From assembly GCF_024296665.1 (NCBI RefSeq), contig NZ_CP100762.1, forward strand, positions 2,480,001-2,544,000: a stretch of DNA of 64,000 nt, written 5' to 3'. The position numbers and the translations under genes are program-made. A model generated the notes under the pieces. It did not search any database and was not told where the DNA came from. It was given only the letters and a program-made list of their open reading frames with translations. Numbering within the stretch: position 1 is the stretch's first letter; every line of letters starts with the position of its first letter. This DNA comes from Salinilacihabitans rarus. Its GTDB lineage: Archaea; Halobacteriota; Halobacteria; Halobacteriales; Natrialbaceae. Positions 27,555-36,535 of the stretch are shown here, one piece after another.

Positions 27555-27971
27555 GTGACCGAAAGCTGTACGTTCTGTGACATCGCCGACGGGACGGAAC
27601 CCGCCTACCGGGTGTACGAGGACGAGTCGACGCTGGCGTTCCTCGACGTCAACGCCGTCAGCGACGGCCACACGCTCGTCGTCCCGAAAGCGCACGCGCC
27701 GACGCTCTCGGCGGCCGACGAGGAGACCGTCGCCGCCGTCTTCCGGACCGTCCGCCGCGTCGGCCGCGCCGTCGAGCGCGCGCTCGAACCGGACGGCTAC
27801 AACGTGTTCCAGTCCAACGGCGCGGCCGCGGGACAGGACGTGTTCCACCTGCACGCCCACGTCGTCCCGCGGTGGGAGGGCGACGGCATCCACTTCTCCC
27901 CCTCGCGCGAGCGGATCGATCCGTCGCGAGGCGAGCGCGTCGCCGACGCGCTCCGCGAGGTAGTCGAGTAG
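27555..27971 (+). CDS. HIT-family nucleotide hydrolase
   Basis: A 138-residue histidine-triad protein. The zinc-type N-terminus CTFCDIADG (residues 5-13), the GHTLVVPKAHAPTL strand (about 38) and the catalytic triad HLHAHVVPRW (about 97-106) are all present. Family members hydrolyse AMP-linked or dinucleoside polyphosphate substrates. The start is GTG at 27555, supported by the TATA-like box upstream. Confidence 0.93.
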   Translation: MTESCTFCDIADGTEPAYRVYEDESTLAFLDVNAVSDGHTLVVPKAHAPTLSAADEETVAAVFRTVRRVGRAVERALEPDGYNVFQSNGAAAGQDVFHLHAHVVPRWEGDGIHFSPSRERIDPSRGERVADALREVVE

Positions 27972-28068
27972 CCGGCCGTCGCCTGCCGGTACCGACGCAC
28001 TCTTTCGTCGGCCGACGAGACTGTCTCCCGAGCGGTCGTCCGCGACGGCCGACGGGGATCCGAATCCG

Positions 28069-29241
28069 ATGCGCTGGCGCTACCGGGAGACCGTCCTCGC
28101 GCTGTGTACGCTCGCGTTCTTCGCGACGATGGTCGCGCGGTTAGCGATCAGCCCGGTCGTCCCGGAGATCACCGCCGACTTCGGCGTGCCGAACTGGGCC
28201 ATCGGCGTCGCCCTGACGGGGCTGTGGATGGCGTACTTCCTCTCGCAGTTCCCGAGCGGGGTGTTCGCCGACCGCTTCGGCGAGCGGCCGATCATCCTCG
28301 TCGCCGTCGGCGGGACGGCGGTTTCGAGCCTGCTCATCGCCCTCTCGCCGGTCTTCGGCGTCTTCGTCCTCGCGACGATCGCGCTCGGCTTCCTCGCGGG
28401 GTTACACTACAGCGTCGCGACGACGCTGTTGACCCGCACCTACGACGACATCGGCACCGCCATCGGCCTCCACAACGGCGGCGCGCCCGCGGCCGGCCTC
28501 GTCGCCCCGGTGCTGGCGGTCTGGATCAGCGGCCGCTACGGCTGGCGGCCCGCGGTCGCGCTCGGGGCGGCGGTCGCCGTCCCGATATTCGTCCTCTTCG
28601 CGGGGCGTGTCCGTCCGACCGAACCGCGCCGGCCCGACCAGCCGATCGCCGAGCGGTTCGAACTCGACCCGCTCGTCGAGTTGCTCTCGCGGCCGCCCAT
28701 CGCGTTCACCGTGGGCATCTCGATCGCCTGCGCGTTCGTCTGGCAGGGGACGGCCTCGTTCCTGCCGGCGTTTCTCATCTACCACCGCGGCCAGTCGGAG
28801 GCGACGGCGGGAGTCGTCTTCTCGGCGTACTTCGTCGTCCAGGGGATCACGCAGGTCGGGATCGGCGCGGCCTCGGACCGGTACGGCCGCGACCCGGTGA
28901 CCGCCGCCTGCATGGTGCTGGGCGCCGCCGGCTTCGCGGTGCTGGTGTTCGTCCCCGGCCTCCTCGCGGTCGCGGGGGCAGTCGCCCTCGTCGGGACGGG
29001 GATGGGCTGGTCGGCGGCCGCGCTGCCGCGTTTCATGGACCACCTCTCGGAGGCCGAGCGCGGCGCCGGTTTCGGGCTCGTCCGCACCGTCTACGGCGTC
29101 GTCGGCGCGCTCGGCTCCGCCGGCACCGGCCTGTTCGCCGACCTCTTCGGCTGGGGCGTCTCCTTTCTCGTCCTCGCCGGGTTGCTCTCGCTCGTCTTCT
29201 GTGCGCTCGCGCTCAATCGGGCGCTCTCGCTCGGGTACTGA
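28069..29241 (+). CDS. Major facilitator superfamily transporter
   Basis: A 390-residue permease with about 12 membrane helices. The loop 2-3 motif is present as GVFADRFGERP (about 64-74) and again in the second half as GAASDRYGRDP, the hallmark MFS duplication. The substrate cannot be assigned. It is followed immediately by a convergent DCC-family gene. Confidence 0.88.
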   Translation: MRWRYRETVLALCTLAFFATMVARLAISPVVPEITADFGVPNWAIGVALTGLWMAYFLSQFPSGVFADRFGERPIILVAVGGTAVSSLLIALSPVFGVFVLATIALGFLAGLHYSVATTLLTRTYDDIGTAIGLHNGGAPAAGLVAPVLAVWISGRYGWRPAVALGAAVAVPIFVLFAGRVRPTEPRRPDQPIAERFELDPLVELLSRPPIAFTVGISIACAFVWQGTASFLPAFLIYHRGQSEATAGVVFSAYFVVQGITQVGIGAASDRYGRDPVTAACMVLGAAGFAVLVFVPGLLAVAGAVALVGTGMGWSAAALPRFMDHLSEAERGAGFGLVRTVYGVVGALGSAGTGLFADLFGWGVSFLVLAGLLSLVFCALALNRALSLGY

Positions 29242-29242
29242 G

Positions 29243-29629
29243 TCAGGACTCGCGTCGGGCCGGCGGCGGACGGCTGACGAGGCGGCCGAACAGCGCCCGG
29301 CGGTCGGCGGCCGCCCGGTAGAGGGGCTCGCGGACCCGGTCGCTGCCGGGTAGCCGGCGGAACGCGCGCGCGGGGTACCGTGACGGCGTCTCGAGGCGCG
29401 CCGTCGCCTCCTCGATGGCCTCGCCACAGGAGTAGACGGCGTCGTCGGTCAGCAGGTGGGCACACTCCTCGTAGTCGTCGGGGAGGCGTGCCCGCTGGTC
29501 CGGCGTCAGGTCGGCGAAGCCGACGAGTTCGAACGAGCCCCGCCGGGCGGCGAACTCGGCACACCAGGTGCAGAAGCCGCAGTCGTCGTCGTAGACCAGT
29601 CGCGGGGGGTGTGCCGCGTCGTCGCTCAT
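29243..29629 (-). CDS. DCC-family (DUF393) thiol-disulfide oxidoreductase-like protein
   Basis: A 128-residue member of the DCC1/DUF393 family, named for the motif seen here as YDDDCGFCTWC (13-23), a thioredoxin-like CxxC. Family members are predicted thiol-disulfide oxidoreductases. The ATG at 29629 lies just before the motif; an upstream in-frame start would add 34 residues with no similarity. It converges with the MFS gene and is divergent from the ferredoxin gene. Confidence 0.83.
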   Translation of the reverse strand: MSDDAAHPPRLVYDDDCGFCTWCAEFAARRGSFELVGFADLTPDQRARLPDDYEECAHLLTDDAVYSCGEAIEEATARLETPSRYPARAFRRLPGSDRVREPLYRAAADRRALFGRLVSRPPPARRES

Positions 29630-29693
29630 GGGGTTGGGTACGGTCTCGACGGGGAAAGGTCGACCGGCGCTCCCGGCGGTTTTCGGGTCCATA

Positions 29694-29700
29694 CTTTTAA
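29694..29700 (+). promoter_or_regulatory. TATA-like box of the ferredoxin gene
   Basis: CTTTTAA about 34 bp upstream of the ATG, implying a leader of only a few bases. Confidence 0.45.
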
Positions 29701-30054
<354 letters not shown>

Positions 30055-30117
30055 CCGATTCGCGGCCCGGTCACGCACACGACTGACAGTTCTCGAGGAA
30101 AATCGCGAAGCGCCGGC

Positions 30118-30282
30118 TCACTCGGCGCGGTCGACGTCGACTCGCTCCTTCAGCGCCTCCAGCCCGTCGGCCTCGGCGAGTTCCTGCAACCGCTCGCGGA
30201 AGTGGTCCTCGCAGAGGCCGACTCTGAGCCCGTCGGACTCCGCGGCGAACGCGGCCTCCCGGTCGCAGTAGTGGCAGTGCAT
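30118..30282 (-). CDS. 54-residue zinc-binding protein (DUF6757-like)
   Basis: A small protein beginning MHCHYCDREAAFAAESDG, with a CxxC near the N-terminus and a second Cys/His group (LCEDHFRERL, about 24-33), a probable single zinc site, then an acidic helix. I recall similar short haloarchaeal proteins labelled DUF6757; the label is not checked. Function unknown. It sits 37 bp downstream of the PHP gene on the same strand and could be cotranscribed. Confidence 0.72.
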   Translation of the reverse strand: MHCHYCDREAAFAAESDGLRVGLCEDHFRERLQELAEADGLEALKERVDVDRAE

Positions 30283-30319
30283 ACCCACCGGTACGGTACC
30301 ACCTGCATTGAACCCTGCG

Positions 30320-31111
30320 CTATCGGTCCGATCGGGGGGTCGGAAGCTCCAGCGTTCGGTACGCGTCCCGCGAGAGGCCGGCCAGTCCGAGGCGGTCGTC
30401 GTGGGCGTCGCTGCCGCCCGTCGCGAGCAGGCCGTGGCGCTCGATCGCCCGCTCGACCGGCCCGAGGTCGACCTCGCGGTCGTATGGGTAGTCCAGTTCG
30501 ACCGCGTCGAGGGCCGCGGTCAGGGCGAGCGCGCCCGCGGGGTCGCGGTACCGCAGCGGGTGGGCGAGCGCGACGACCGAACACGCCTCCGCGAGCAGGT
30601 CGCGGCCGCGGGCGAACGAGGTGACGTCCCGCGGGACGAAACACGGGCCGTCGTTCCCGATGAGGTGTTCGAACGCCCCCTCGTAGTCGTAGCCGGCGTC
30701 GGGATGGGCGTCGATCGCGCGGGCGACGTGGGGGCGGCCGAACCCCTCGTCGACGGACAGTCCGAGGTCGATCCCGAGGCGGTCCTCGACGCGCTCGACG
30801 ATCGCGCGGCCGCGTTCGCGGCGGTCGCGCTGGATCCGCTCGATCTCGTCGTCGAGGGCCGGCGTGGGTCCGACGCCGTAGCCGAGCAGGTCCACCCGCC
30901 GGCCGTCGGTGGCCTCGACGCGGAGTTCGATCCCGTGGACGAGCGTCACCCCCTCGCGCTCGACGGCGGGGTCGTCGAACGGCTGGCGGCGGTCGTGGTC
31001 CGTGAGCGCGACCACCTCGACGCCCGCGCGGCGGGCGGCGGCGGGCACCGCCGCGAGGTCGAGGCTCCCGTCCGAGCGGGTGGTGTGGACGTGGAGGTCG
31101 GCGTAGGGCAT
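30320..31111 (-). CDS. PHP-domain phosphoesterase, RNase AM/YciV-like
   Basis: A 263-residue PHP hydrolase. Metal motifs are DLHVHTTRSDG (5-15), VALTDHDRR (about 35-43), HGIELRVE (about 58), VALAHPLRY (about 194) and GGSDAHDD (about 239). The helical insertion between residues 85 and 160 is the arrangement of the YciV (RNase AM) branch, which removes terminal phosphate or short 5' RNA pieces; the exact substrate is inferred. The ATG at 31111 directly precedes the first motif. A second PHP protein is at 9.1 kb. Confidence 0.85.
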   Translation of the reverse strand: MPYADLHVHTTRSDGSLDLAAVPAAARRAGVEVVALTDHDRRQPFDDPAVEREGVTLVHGIELRVEATDGRRVDLLGYGVGPTPALDDEIERIQRDRRERGRAIVERVEDRLGIDLGLSVDEGFGRPHVARAIDAHPDAGYDYEGAFEHLIGNDGPCFVPRDVTSFARGRDLLAEACSVVALAHPLRYRDPAGALALTAALDAVELDYPYDREVDLGPVERAIERHGLLATGGSDAHDDRLGLAGLSRDAYRTLELPTPRSDR

Positions 31112-31234
31112 ACCTACACCGCTCGCCGGCCGGTCGAAAGCGTTTCGCACTCGCGCCGTGGCACGCGGTCCCGTTCTAGGCTCTCTAGGGAGTCGAAGGT
31201 GTACCGACGACCTAAAGAACGTTTATGGACAATG

Positions 31235-31245
31235 TTTATAATTAT
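31235..31245 (+). promoter_or_regulatory. TATA box of the DUF5789-like gene
   Basis: TTTATAATTAT is centred 28 bp before the ATG at 31268. Because it overlaps an alternative upstream start (31232), it favours the downstream start. Confidence 0.55.
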
Positions 31246-31267
31246 CGTTCACACAGTTGGGGCCACG

Positions 31268-31555
31268 ATGCTCCGCAACGGCACCGGCGACCTCATCGAC
31301 GCCCACGAGTACCCCGCGACCACCGAGGACCTGATCGAAGCGTACGGCGACCGGACCCTCGAACTCCCCAACGGCTCCGAGACGATCGGCGACGCGCTCG
31401 CCCGCCTCGACGGCGAGACGTTCGAGTCCTCCGAGGAGGCCCGTCTCGCGGTCTACTCGGCGGTCAGCCGGAAGGCGATCGGCCGCTTCGGTTACTCCGA
31501 CCGTGACCCGACGCCCCTCGGCAGTCCGTACGCGCCCGACCAGGTCTCGTTCTGA
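31268..31555 (+). CDS. Small haloarchaeal protein (DUF5789-like)
   Basis: A 95-residue acidic cytoplasmic protein. The pattern YPATTEDLIEAYGDRTLELP (about 15-34) and the ending GYSDRDPTPLGSPYAPD are familiar from a widespread haloarchaeal family I recall as DUF5789. No catalytic motif; function unknown. A reading from 31232 would add a hydrophobic 12-residue leader but runs through the TATA box, so I reject it. Confidence 0.74.
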   Translation: MLRNGTGDLIDAHEYPATTEDLIEAYGDRTLELPNGSETIGDALARLDGETFESSEEARLAVYSAVSRKAIGRFGYSDRDPTPLGSPYAPDQVSF

Positions 31556-31580
31556 CGGCCCGTAGCTGTCCCTCTGCGGC

Positions 31581-32615
31581 TCAGTCGACGAACTCGATCG
31601 CTCCTTCGAGGTCCAGCGGTACCGCGCCCTTCCGGTAGCCCTCGACGCGCCCGTCCGGGCGGGCCCGGTAGACGACCGCCGGGCGGTGGCGGACGTCCGG
31701 CCGCTCGCCGCGGACCGCGGCCCACGAGTCGTCACGGAAACTCGAACAGTCGACGAAGAGGACGGCGCCGCCGCCGTGTTTCTCGAGTTGGCCGTTCGTC
31801 TTCGTCTCGGCGGTGTCGCGGACGGCGGCGACGGGCCCCGCCGCCGCGCGGTTCGCGGGCGGCTGGGGTCGGGTGACCTCGACGAGGACGTTCGTCGCCT
31901 CGTCGGTCGCCCGGAAGTCCAGCGAGTGCCCCGTCGTCACCTCGATCTCGGGGACGACGTCGTAGCCGGCGTCGGTGAGGACCTTCGCCGCGAGGAACTC
32001 GGCCATCGCGGCGCTCATGCGGACGCGGTCGACGTGGTCGCTCGTGCCGAGTTTGCCCGACATGACGTGTCTGTGCTCGTCGAGGACGCCGGTCGAGAGG
32101 AACGCCTCGAAGAAGCGGGTCGCCTCGCGGCGGCCGGCGTCGGGGAAGCCGGCGGCGTGTTCGCGGAAGAACGACCGGGTCGACTCGCGGCCGTCCTTGG
32201 ACATGAACACCGGGAGGAAGTACCACGAGAGGTGCGGGTAGTCCGCGAGCCACGGCTCCTCCTCGTGGAGGGTCGCGAGCAGTTCGCGCTGGGCCCACCG
32301 CGAGACGTGGTAGGGGACCTCGCGCCAGCCGAACTTGTCGGTGCGCCACAGCGAGGACGGCGTCTCGGTGTTGCCCATCCAGTAGGCCTCGTCGTCGCGG
32401 CGGGCGAACAGCGCGACGTCGCCGTTTTGCATCTCGAAGCGGTGGGTCGCCCAGCCGCCGCCCGCGTCGAAGCGGGGGTCGACGGCGCGGGCGCCGATGT
32501 TGCTGTTCAGGGGCTGGAAAATCCGTCGTCGAACGCGTTGTTCGCTCCAGTGTTCGGGCGAATATCGAAAGCGAAGCGGCCGTGCCACGGCGACCCGTAC
32601 GGGGCCGGCGTGCAT
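31581..32615 (-). CDS. Conserved haloarchaeal protein (DUF5784-like), possible nuclease fold
   Basis: A 344-residue soluble protein. I recall similar haloarchaeal proteins as DUF5784. The C-terminal third has a segment reminiscent of restriction-endonuclease-like folds: GYDVVPEIEV, then LDFRATDEATNVLVEVTRP (about 240-258, an acidic residue before VEVT) and a lysine in ETKTNGQLEKHGG. That resemblance is my reading and unproven. The ATG at 32615 is chosen because longer readings add a Cys/Arg-rich leader with poor codon bias. Confidence 0.68.
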   Translation of the reverse strand: MHAGPVRVAVARPLRFRYSPEHWSEQRVRRRIFQPLNSNIGARAVDPRFDAGGGWATHRFEMQNGDVALFARRDDEAYWMGNTETPSSLWRTDKFGWREVPYHVSRWAQRELLATLHEEEPWLADYPHLSWYFLPVFMSKDGRESTRSFFREHAAGFPDAGRREATRFFEAFLSTGVLDEHRHVMSGKLGTSDHVDRVRMSAAMAEFLAAKVLTDAGYDVVPEIEVTTGHSLDFRATDEATNVLVEVTRPQPPANRAAAGPVAAVRDTAETKTNGQLEKHGGGAVLFVDCSSFRDDSWAAVRGERPDVRHRPAVVYRARPDGRVEGYRKGAVPLDLEGAIEFVD

Positions 32616-32755
32616 ACGTCTTCCCCTCCGCACACGGCGTCTCCCCGCCGGAAAATCGCCCGAGTGCGGCGGGTCGACTTCTGTGCACGCGCCGCGGGGG
32701 TGTGAACGACCGTTACATTGATTAGCGGCAACTTCCAAATATGAGTGTAGTTACC

Positions 32756-32929
32756 ATGTCAATGGGTGCCTATGACGAGGACGAGCACGAGCGCCGTGAG
32801 CAGCAGGCCTCGAAGGTCGACGCGGACTTCGACGACGAGCGGACGATCTACCACGGGAAGATCGAGTACGACTCGGGTGATTCGGCGGAGGCGCTCCTGA
32901 ACAAGTTCGAGGAGATCAAGTCCAACTAG
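32756..32929 (+). CDS. Small haloarchaeal protein (DUF5786-like)
   Basis: A 57-residue very acidic protein starting MSMGAYDEDEHERREQQ and ending LLNKFEEIKSN. The start sequence is one I recognise from a conserved haloarchaeal family (DUF5786 as I recall). An in-frame ATG at 32741 would add five residues; an AT-rich ACATTGATTA element about 27 bp before that ATG leaves this possible. Function unknown. Confidence 0.7.
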   Translation: MSMGAYDEDEHERREQQASKVDADFDDERTIYHGKIEYDSGDSAEALLNKFEEIKSN

Positions 32930-33042
32930 CGGCCGACGGAGCCGACTGTTCTGCGGGGGCGTGTCGCTGGCGGCCGCTCGCAGCGTCGGCACCGCCCTCC
33001 CGGCCGCGCGGCGAACGACACCACCGGCAGCGGCGGCTGTGC

Positions 33043-33960
33043 TCACTCCCCCGGTACGGACTCCTCCACGGCGTCCCACCCCGGGGTCCCGGGTGCGCCG
33101 CGGTCGTCCTCGACCTCGCGGGCCGCGTCCGGGTCGGGGGTCTCCCCGCCGTCGCGGCGTCGCATCCACTCGCGGATCGCGCGGCCGGCCCACGAGTCCG
33201 CCGCCAGCGCCCGCGCCCGCGCTCGCTCGTAGTGGGGTTCCGATATCGAGAGCGTCCCGGGGCTGGAGGCGGCCGCGACGGCGAGGAACTCCGCGCGGTC
33301 CGCCCGGCTGAGGGCGTCGTCCGCGAGGCGGTCGACCCGCCCGGCGAGGTCCCCGGGCCGGGGGTGGACGAACACCTTCTGACCGATCGCCTGCGGGCCC
33401 AGCAGGAGGCTCCCGGCGTCGGGGTCGTCGGGGGCGTCGTCGACGAGTCGCTCGCCGCCGACGGCCCCCTCGACGCGCTCGCACTCGGTCTCCTGGCCGA
33501 GCGCGAGGTTGTGCGCGGGGTACTCGGCGCACTCGCTCGGGTACAGGTCGTCGTCGTGGATCCGACACTGCAGGGTCGTCGGATCGAGGAAGACGCAGGT
33601 CGGCAGCCACGCGGCCGCCTCGCGGTCGAACGGCGCGACCGGCTTCGGCGGCTTGCGCAGGCCGACGAAGAACGCGGGCCGGCCGGCGACCGCGGCGAGT
33701 TCGCGGCCGTCGACCTCGACGCGTCCGTCGATCCCGTCGGCCTCGCTCGCGCGCCAGAGCCGGGGGGTCAGCGCGTCGCCGAGGCCCGCTTCGAGGAACG
33801 CCCGGACCTCGTCGCGGGTGAGTGGCACGAGGTTGTACGTGTCGTCGAGCGGCCGCCGGGGCCCCCGGCGCTCGTGTTCGATCGCCTCCCTGACGGCCGG
33901 GTCGAGCAGCGGCCGCCAGTCGATGCAACAGCCCGCACAGCCCTCGCAGTTCACCTCCAT
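33043..33960 (-). CDS. YkgJ-family cysteine-cluster protein
   Basis: A 305-residue protein with a YkgJ-type cysteine cluster: CEGCAGCC at residues 5-12, then TCVFLDPTTLQCRIHDDDLY (about 120-140) and a further cysteine in SECAEYPAHN. The eight or so cysteines are likely to bind zinc or an Fe-S cluster; function unknown. After residue 200 the sequence is a haloarchaeal extension rich in Arg and Asp. The ATG at 33960 gives the conserved MEVNCEGCAGCC start. Confidence 0.82.
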   Translation of the reverse strand: MEVNCEGCAGCCIDWRPLLDPAVREAIEHERRGPRRPLDDTYNLVPLTRDEVRAFLEAGLGDALTPRLWRASEADGIDGRVEVDGRELAAVAGRPAFFVGLRKPPKPVAPFDREAAAWLPTCVFLDPTTLQCRIHDDDLYPSECAEYPAHNLALGQETECERVEGAVGGERLVDDAPDDPDAGSLLLGPQAIGQKVFVHPRPGDLAGRVDRLADDALSRADRAEFLAVAAASSPGTLSISEPHYERARARALAADSWAGRAIREWMRRRDGGETPDPDAAREVEDDRGAPGTPGWDAVEESVPGE

Positions 33961-34065
33961 GCGACGGCGTACGACGCGGGCGCGCAAATACTGTCCCCCG
34001 GTCGTCGCCGGTCGCGGGGCCGCCCGAGGGGAACGACTTTCAGCGTCGGCGACCGATATTCGGCT

Positions 34066-34311
34066 ATGGCACAGGGGACCTGCGACGGCTGTGGACGAGC
34101 CGTCACGGCCGCCGGCGGCGTCGCCAACCTCTGGACGTTCGGCGACCGCGACGGCAGCGAGGGCACCGGCATGACCCTCGAGTTCGAGGACGGCTCGACG
34201 CACCTGCTCTGTTACCCGTGTATCGACGCGCTGCCGGACGGGCCGACGGCCGCGGACGTCGAGCGACTGGAGCGGGTCGACGGGGAGACGTCGCGGCTCG
34301 TCGGCCCCTAA
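34066..34311 (+). CDS. Small zinc-finger protein
   Basis: An 81-residue protein with two cysteine pairs: CDGCGRAV at residues 6-13 and LCYPCIDAL at about 47-55, spaced as a single zinc site. Between them is a beta-rich, acidic section (MTLEFEDGSTH). I do not recognise a named function; small proteins like this are common in haloarchaea. Its stop abuts the 3' end of the tRNA-like gene on the other strand. Confidence 0.7.
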   Translation: MAQGTCDGCGRAVTAAGGVANLWTFGDRDGSEGTGMTLEFEDGSTHLLCYPCIDALPDGPTAADVERLERVDGETSRLVGP

Positions 34312-34314
34312 AAG

Positions 34315-34399
34315 CGGAAGGGGTGGGATTCGAACGCCACGAGGCCCGAAGGCCTCCGCGGGCGAGGCCCGCGGTGCTCTTCCGCTGAGCGACCCTTCC
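34315..34399 (-). tRNA. tRNA-like gene with abnormal anticodon arm (identity uncertain)
   Basis: Read on the minus strand, an 85-nt cloverleaf can be drawn: acceptor GGAAGGG/CCCTTCC (7 bp), U8, D-arm GCTC-AGCGGAA-GAGC with A14, G18 and G19, T-loop TTCGAAT, discriminator G and a TTTT tract just after. The T-stem pairs fully only if one C is bulged. The anticodon arm is a very GC-rich hairpin (CCGCGGGC, CTC, GCCCGCGG) of 19 nt with no U33; the central triplet is CTC (formally Glu). A long variable arm GGCC-TTCG-GGCC follows. It may be an unusual, intron-disturbed or decayed tRNA. Confidence 0.55.
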
Positions 34400-34561
34400 G
34401 CACGCGGGGGCGACGGCGGAGTTCGTATTCGTAATCTGGTCGCTACCGACCGCTAGGGGTCGGTTTCACCGCCGCCGGCGCCGGGTGTCGCCCCGGCCGT
34501 CGCCCTCGCGGCGGGAGACGCTTCGCAGACTTTAGGGCGCCGCCGGACGCTCACCCGAACG

Positions 34562-36370
34562 GTGAACCCCGAGCGGATCTTCGAGGCGTTTCCGGCGCCC
34601 AGCTACCGCGGCAACCAGGAACGGGCCCTCCGTGACGTCCGCGACGCGTTCGCGGCCGGCAACGACGTGGTGCTGGTACGTGCGCCGACCGGCAGCGGCA
34701 AGTCCCTGCTCGCGCGGGCGGTCGCCGGCTGTGCCCGGCGGGTCGACGAGGCCGACCCGAGCGAGGCGACCGGCGCCTACTACACGACGCCGCAGGTCTC
34801 GCAACTGGACGACGTCGCCGCCGACGACCTGCTCGCGGACCTCAACGTCGTCCGCGGGAAGTCGAACTACACCTGCATCCTGCCGGGGGAACTCGACACG
34901 CCGGTCGATCGGGCCCCCTGCGTCCGCGAGCGCGGCTACGACTGCTCCGTGCGCCACCGCTGTCCGTACTTCTCGGACCGGGCGATCGCCTCGAACCGGT
35001 CGATCGCGGCGATGACGCTCGCGTACTTCATGCAGACCGCCGGCAGCGAGGTGTTCCGCAAGCGCGACGTCGTCGTGATCGACGAGGCCCACGGGCTGGC
35101 GGAGTGGGCCGAGATGTACGCGACGATCCGACTGGGGCCGCGGACGGTGCCGTTCTGGGACGACCTGCGGGTCCCCGCGGTCGACGGCCTCGACCGGGCC
35201 GCGCGCTTCGCGGAGAACCTCGCCGGGGTCTGCGAGCGCCGCAAGGACGACCTGCTCGGCCGGGAGGAACTCTCCCCGCGGGAGGTACGCGAGCGCGACC
35301 GCCTCCAGGAACTGCGCGGCGACCTCGACTGGTTCGTCTCGGACTACCGCGACCCGGAGAGCCCGACGACGTGGCTGGTCGATCAGGCCGACCCCGCCGA
35401 CGCCGACGACGAGGACGTCGGCGGGCCGCTGACGATCAAGCCGATGAACCCCGAGCGCTACCTCGCGCACACGGTCTGGGACCGCGGGAACAGGTTCGCC
35501 CTGCTGTCGGCGACGATTCTCAACAAGGAGGCGTTCTGCCGGCACGTCGGCCTCGACCCCGCGAACGTCGCCCTCGTCGACGTCGGCCACACCTTCCCCG
35601 TCGAGCGCCGGCCGCTGTACGACGTCACCCGGGGGAAGATGACCTACGAGGCCCGCGACGAGACGCTGCCGAAGGTCGCCCGAACGATCGTCCGGATCAT
35701 GCAGGCCCACCCCGACGAGAAGGGGCTGATCCACGCCCACTCCTACGACATCCAGGAACGACTGGCGGAGTACCTCCGGGAGTTCGGCGTCGGCGAGCGC
35801 GTCCGCACCCACTCGCGGGACGGCCGGGACGCCGACCTCGAGGCGTGGAAGGCGAGCGGCGACCCGGACGTCTTCCTCTCGGTGAAGATGGAGGAGGCGC
35901 TGGATCTGAAGGGGGACCTCTGTCGGTGGCAGGTGCTGTGCAAGGCGCCCTTCCTCAACACGAGCGACTCGCGGGTCGCCCACCGTCTGGAGCAGGGCCA
36001 GTGGGCGTGGTACTACCGGGCGGCGCTGCGGACGGTCGTCCAGGCCTGCGGGCGGGTCGTCCGCGCGCCCGACGACCGCGGGGCGACGTACCTCGCGGAT
36101 TCGAGCCTGCTCGACCTGTTCGAGCGGGCGAGAACCGACATGCCCGACTGGTTCGCCGATCAGGTCGACCGCATGGAGCGCCCGGACCTGCCGGCGTTCG
36201 AGCCGCGGACGGCGCTCGGAGGGCCGAACGAGGGGTCGGGTCGCGACGGCGGTGACGCGGCCGCGGACGGGGACGGGGACGAGGGGTCGTACTCCTCGCG
36301 GCGTCGGCGACGGGCGCGACGGTCGTCGCGGTCGAGTCCGCTGGCGGACGTCTGGGAGACGGACCGGTAG
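34562..36370 (+). CDS. XPD/DinG-like superfamily 2 DNA helicase
   Basis: A 602-residue ATP-dependent helicase. Walker A is RAPTGSGKSLLA (about 39-50), Walker B is VVVIDEAHGL (about 162-171, DEAH box), and four cysteines between them (TCILPG, APCVRE, YDCSVRHRCPYF, about 103-139) match the Fe-S cluster of the XPD/Rad3/DinG group. The C-terminal motif VVQACGRVVRAPDDRG (motif VI, about 497) completes the helicase core; a Ser/Arg-rich tail follows. Probable repair role. The start is GTG at 34562, just before MNPERIFEAFPAPSYR. Confidence 0.92.
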   Translation: MNPERIFEAFPAPSYRGNQERALRDVRDAFAAGNDVVLVRAPTGSGKSLLARAVAGCARRVDEADPSEATGAYYTTPQVSQLDDVAADDLLADLNVVRGKSNYTCILPGELDTPVDRAPCVRERGYDCSVRHRCPYFSDRAIASNRSIAAMTLAYFMQTAGSEVFRKRDVVVIDEAHGLAEWAEMYATIRLGPRTVPFWDDLRVPAVDGLDRAARFAENLAGVCERRKDDLLGREELSPREVRERDRLQELRGDLDWFVSDYRDPESPTTWLVDQADPADADDEDVGGPLTIKPMNPERYLAHTVWDRGNRFALLSATILNKEAFCRHVGLDPANVALVDVGHTFPVERRPLYDVTRGKMTYEARDETLPKVARTIVRIMQAHPDEKGLIHAHSYDIQERLAEYLREFGVGERVRTHSRDGRDADLEAWKASGDPDVFLSVKMEEALDLKGDLCRWQVLCKAPFLNTSDSRVAHRLEQGQWAWYYRAALRTVVQACGRVVRAPDDRGATYLADSSLLDLFERARTDMPDWFADQVDRMERPDLPAFEPRTALGGPNEGSGRDGGDAAADGDGDEGSYSSRRRRRARRSSRSSPLADVWETDR

Positions 36371-36508
36371 CCCGACTCCCGTCGGCGGTCGACGACGCGC
36401 GGTCCGGTGTCAGTCAGAGGGCACAATCGCAGGGGTGTCCGAGCATCGCGACCGACTGCCGCCGTGTCGACGGTCGGCGCCGTCTCCCAATTATCTACGC
36501 CCCGGGAC

Positions 36509-36529
36509 GTGTTTCAGGGGGTGAAACAC
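36509..36529. terminator. Perfect 8-bp inverted repeat between convergent genes
   Basis: GTGTTTCA, a GGGGG spacer and TGAAACAC form a perfect hairpin 6 bp past the stop of the HTH regulator and 138 bp past the helicase stop. Lying between two converging genes, it may be a bidirectional 3'-end hairpin. A protein-binding palindrome is the alternative. Confidence 0.45.
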
Positions 36530-36535
36530 CCGACC

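Noticed and set aside
31232-31267. Upstream ATG for the DUF5789-like gene
   Set aside because: It lies inside the TATA element that appears to drive the gene, and the extra residues are unlike the family.
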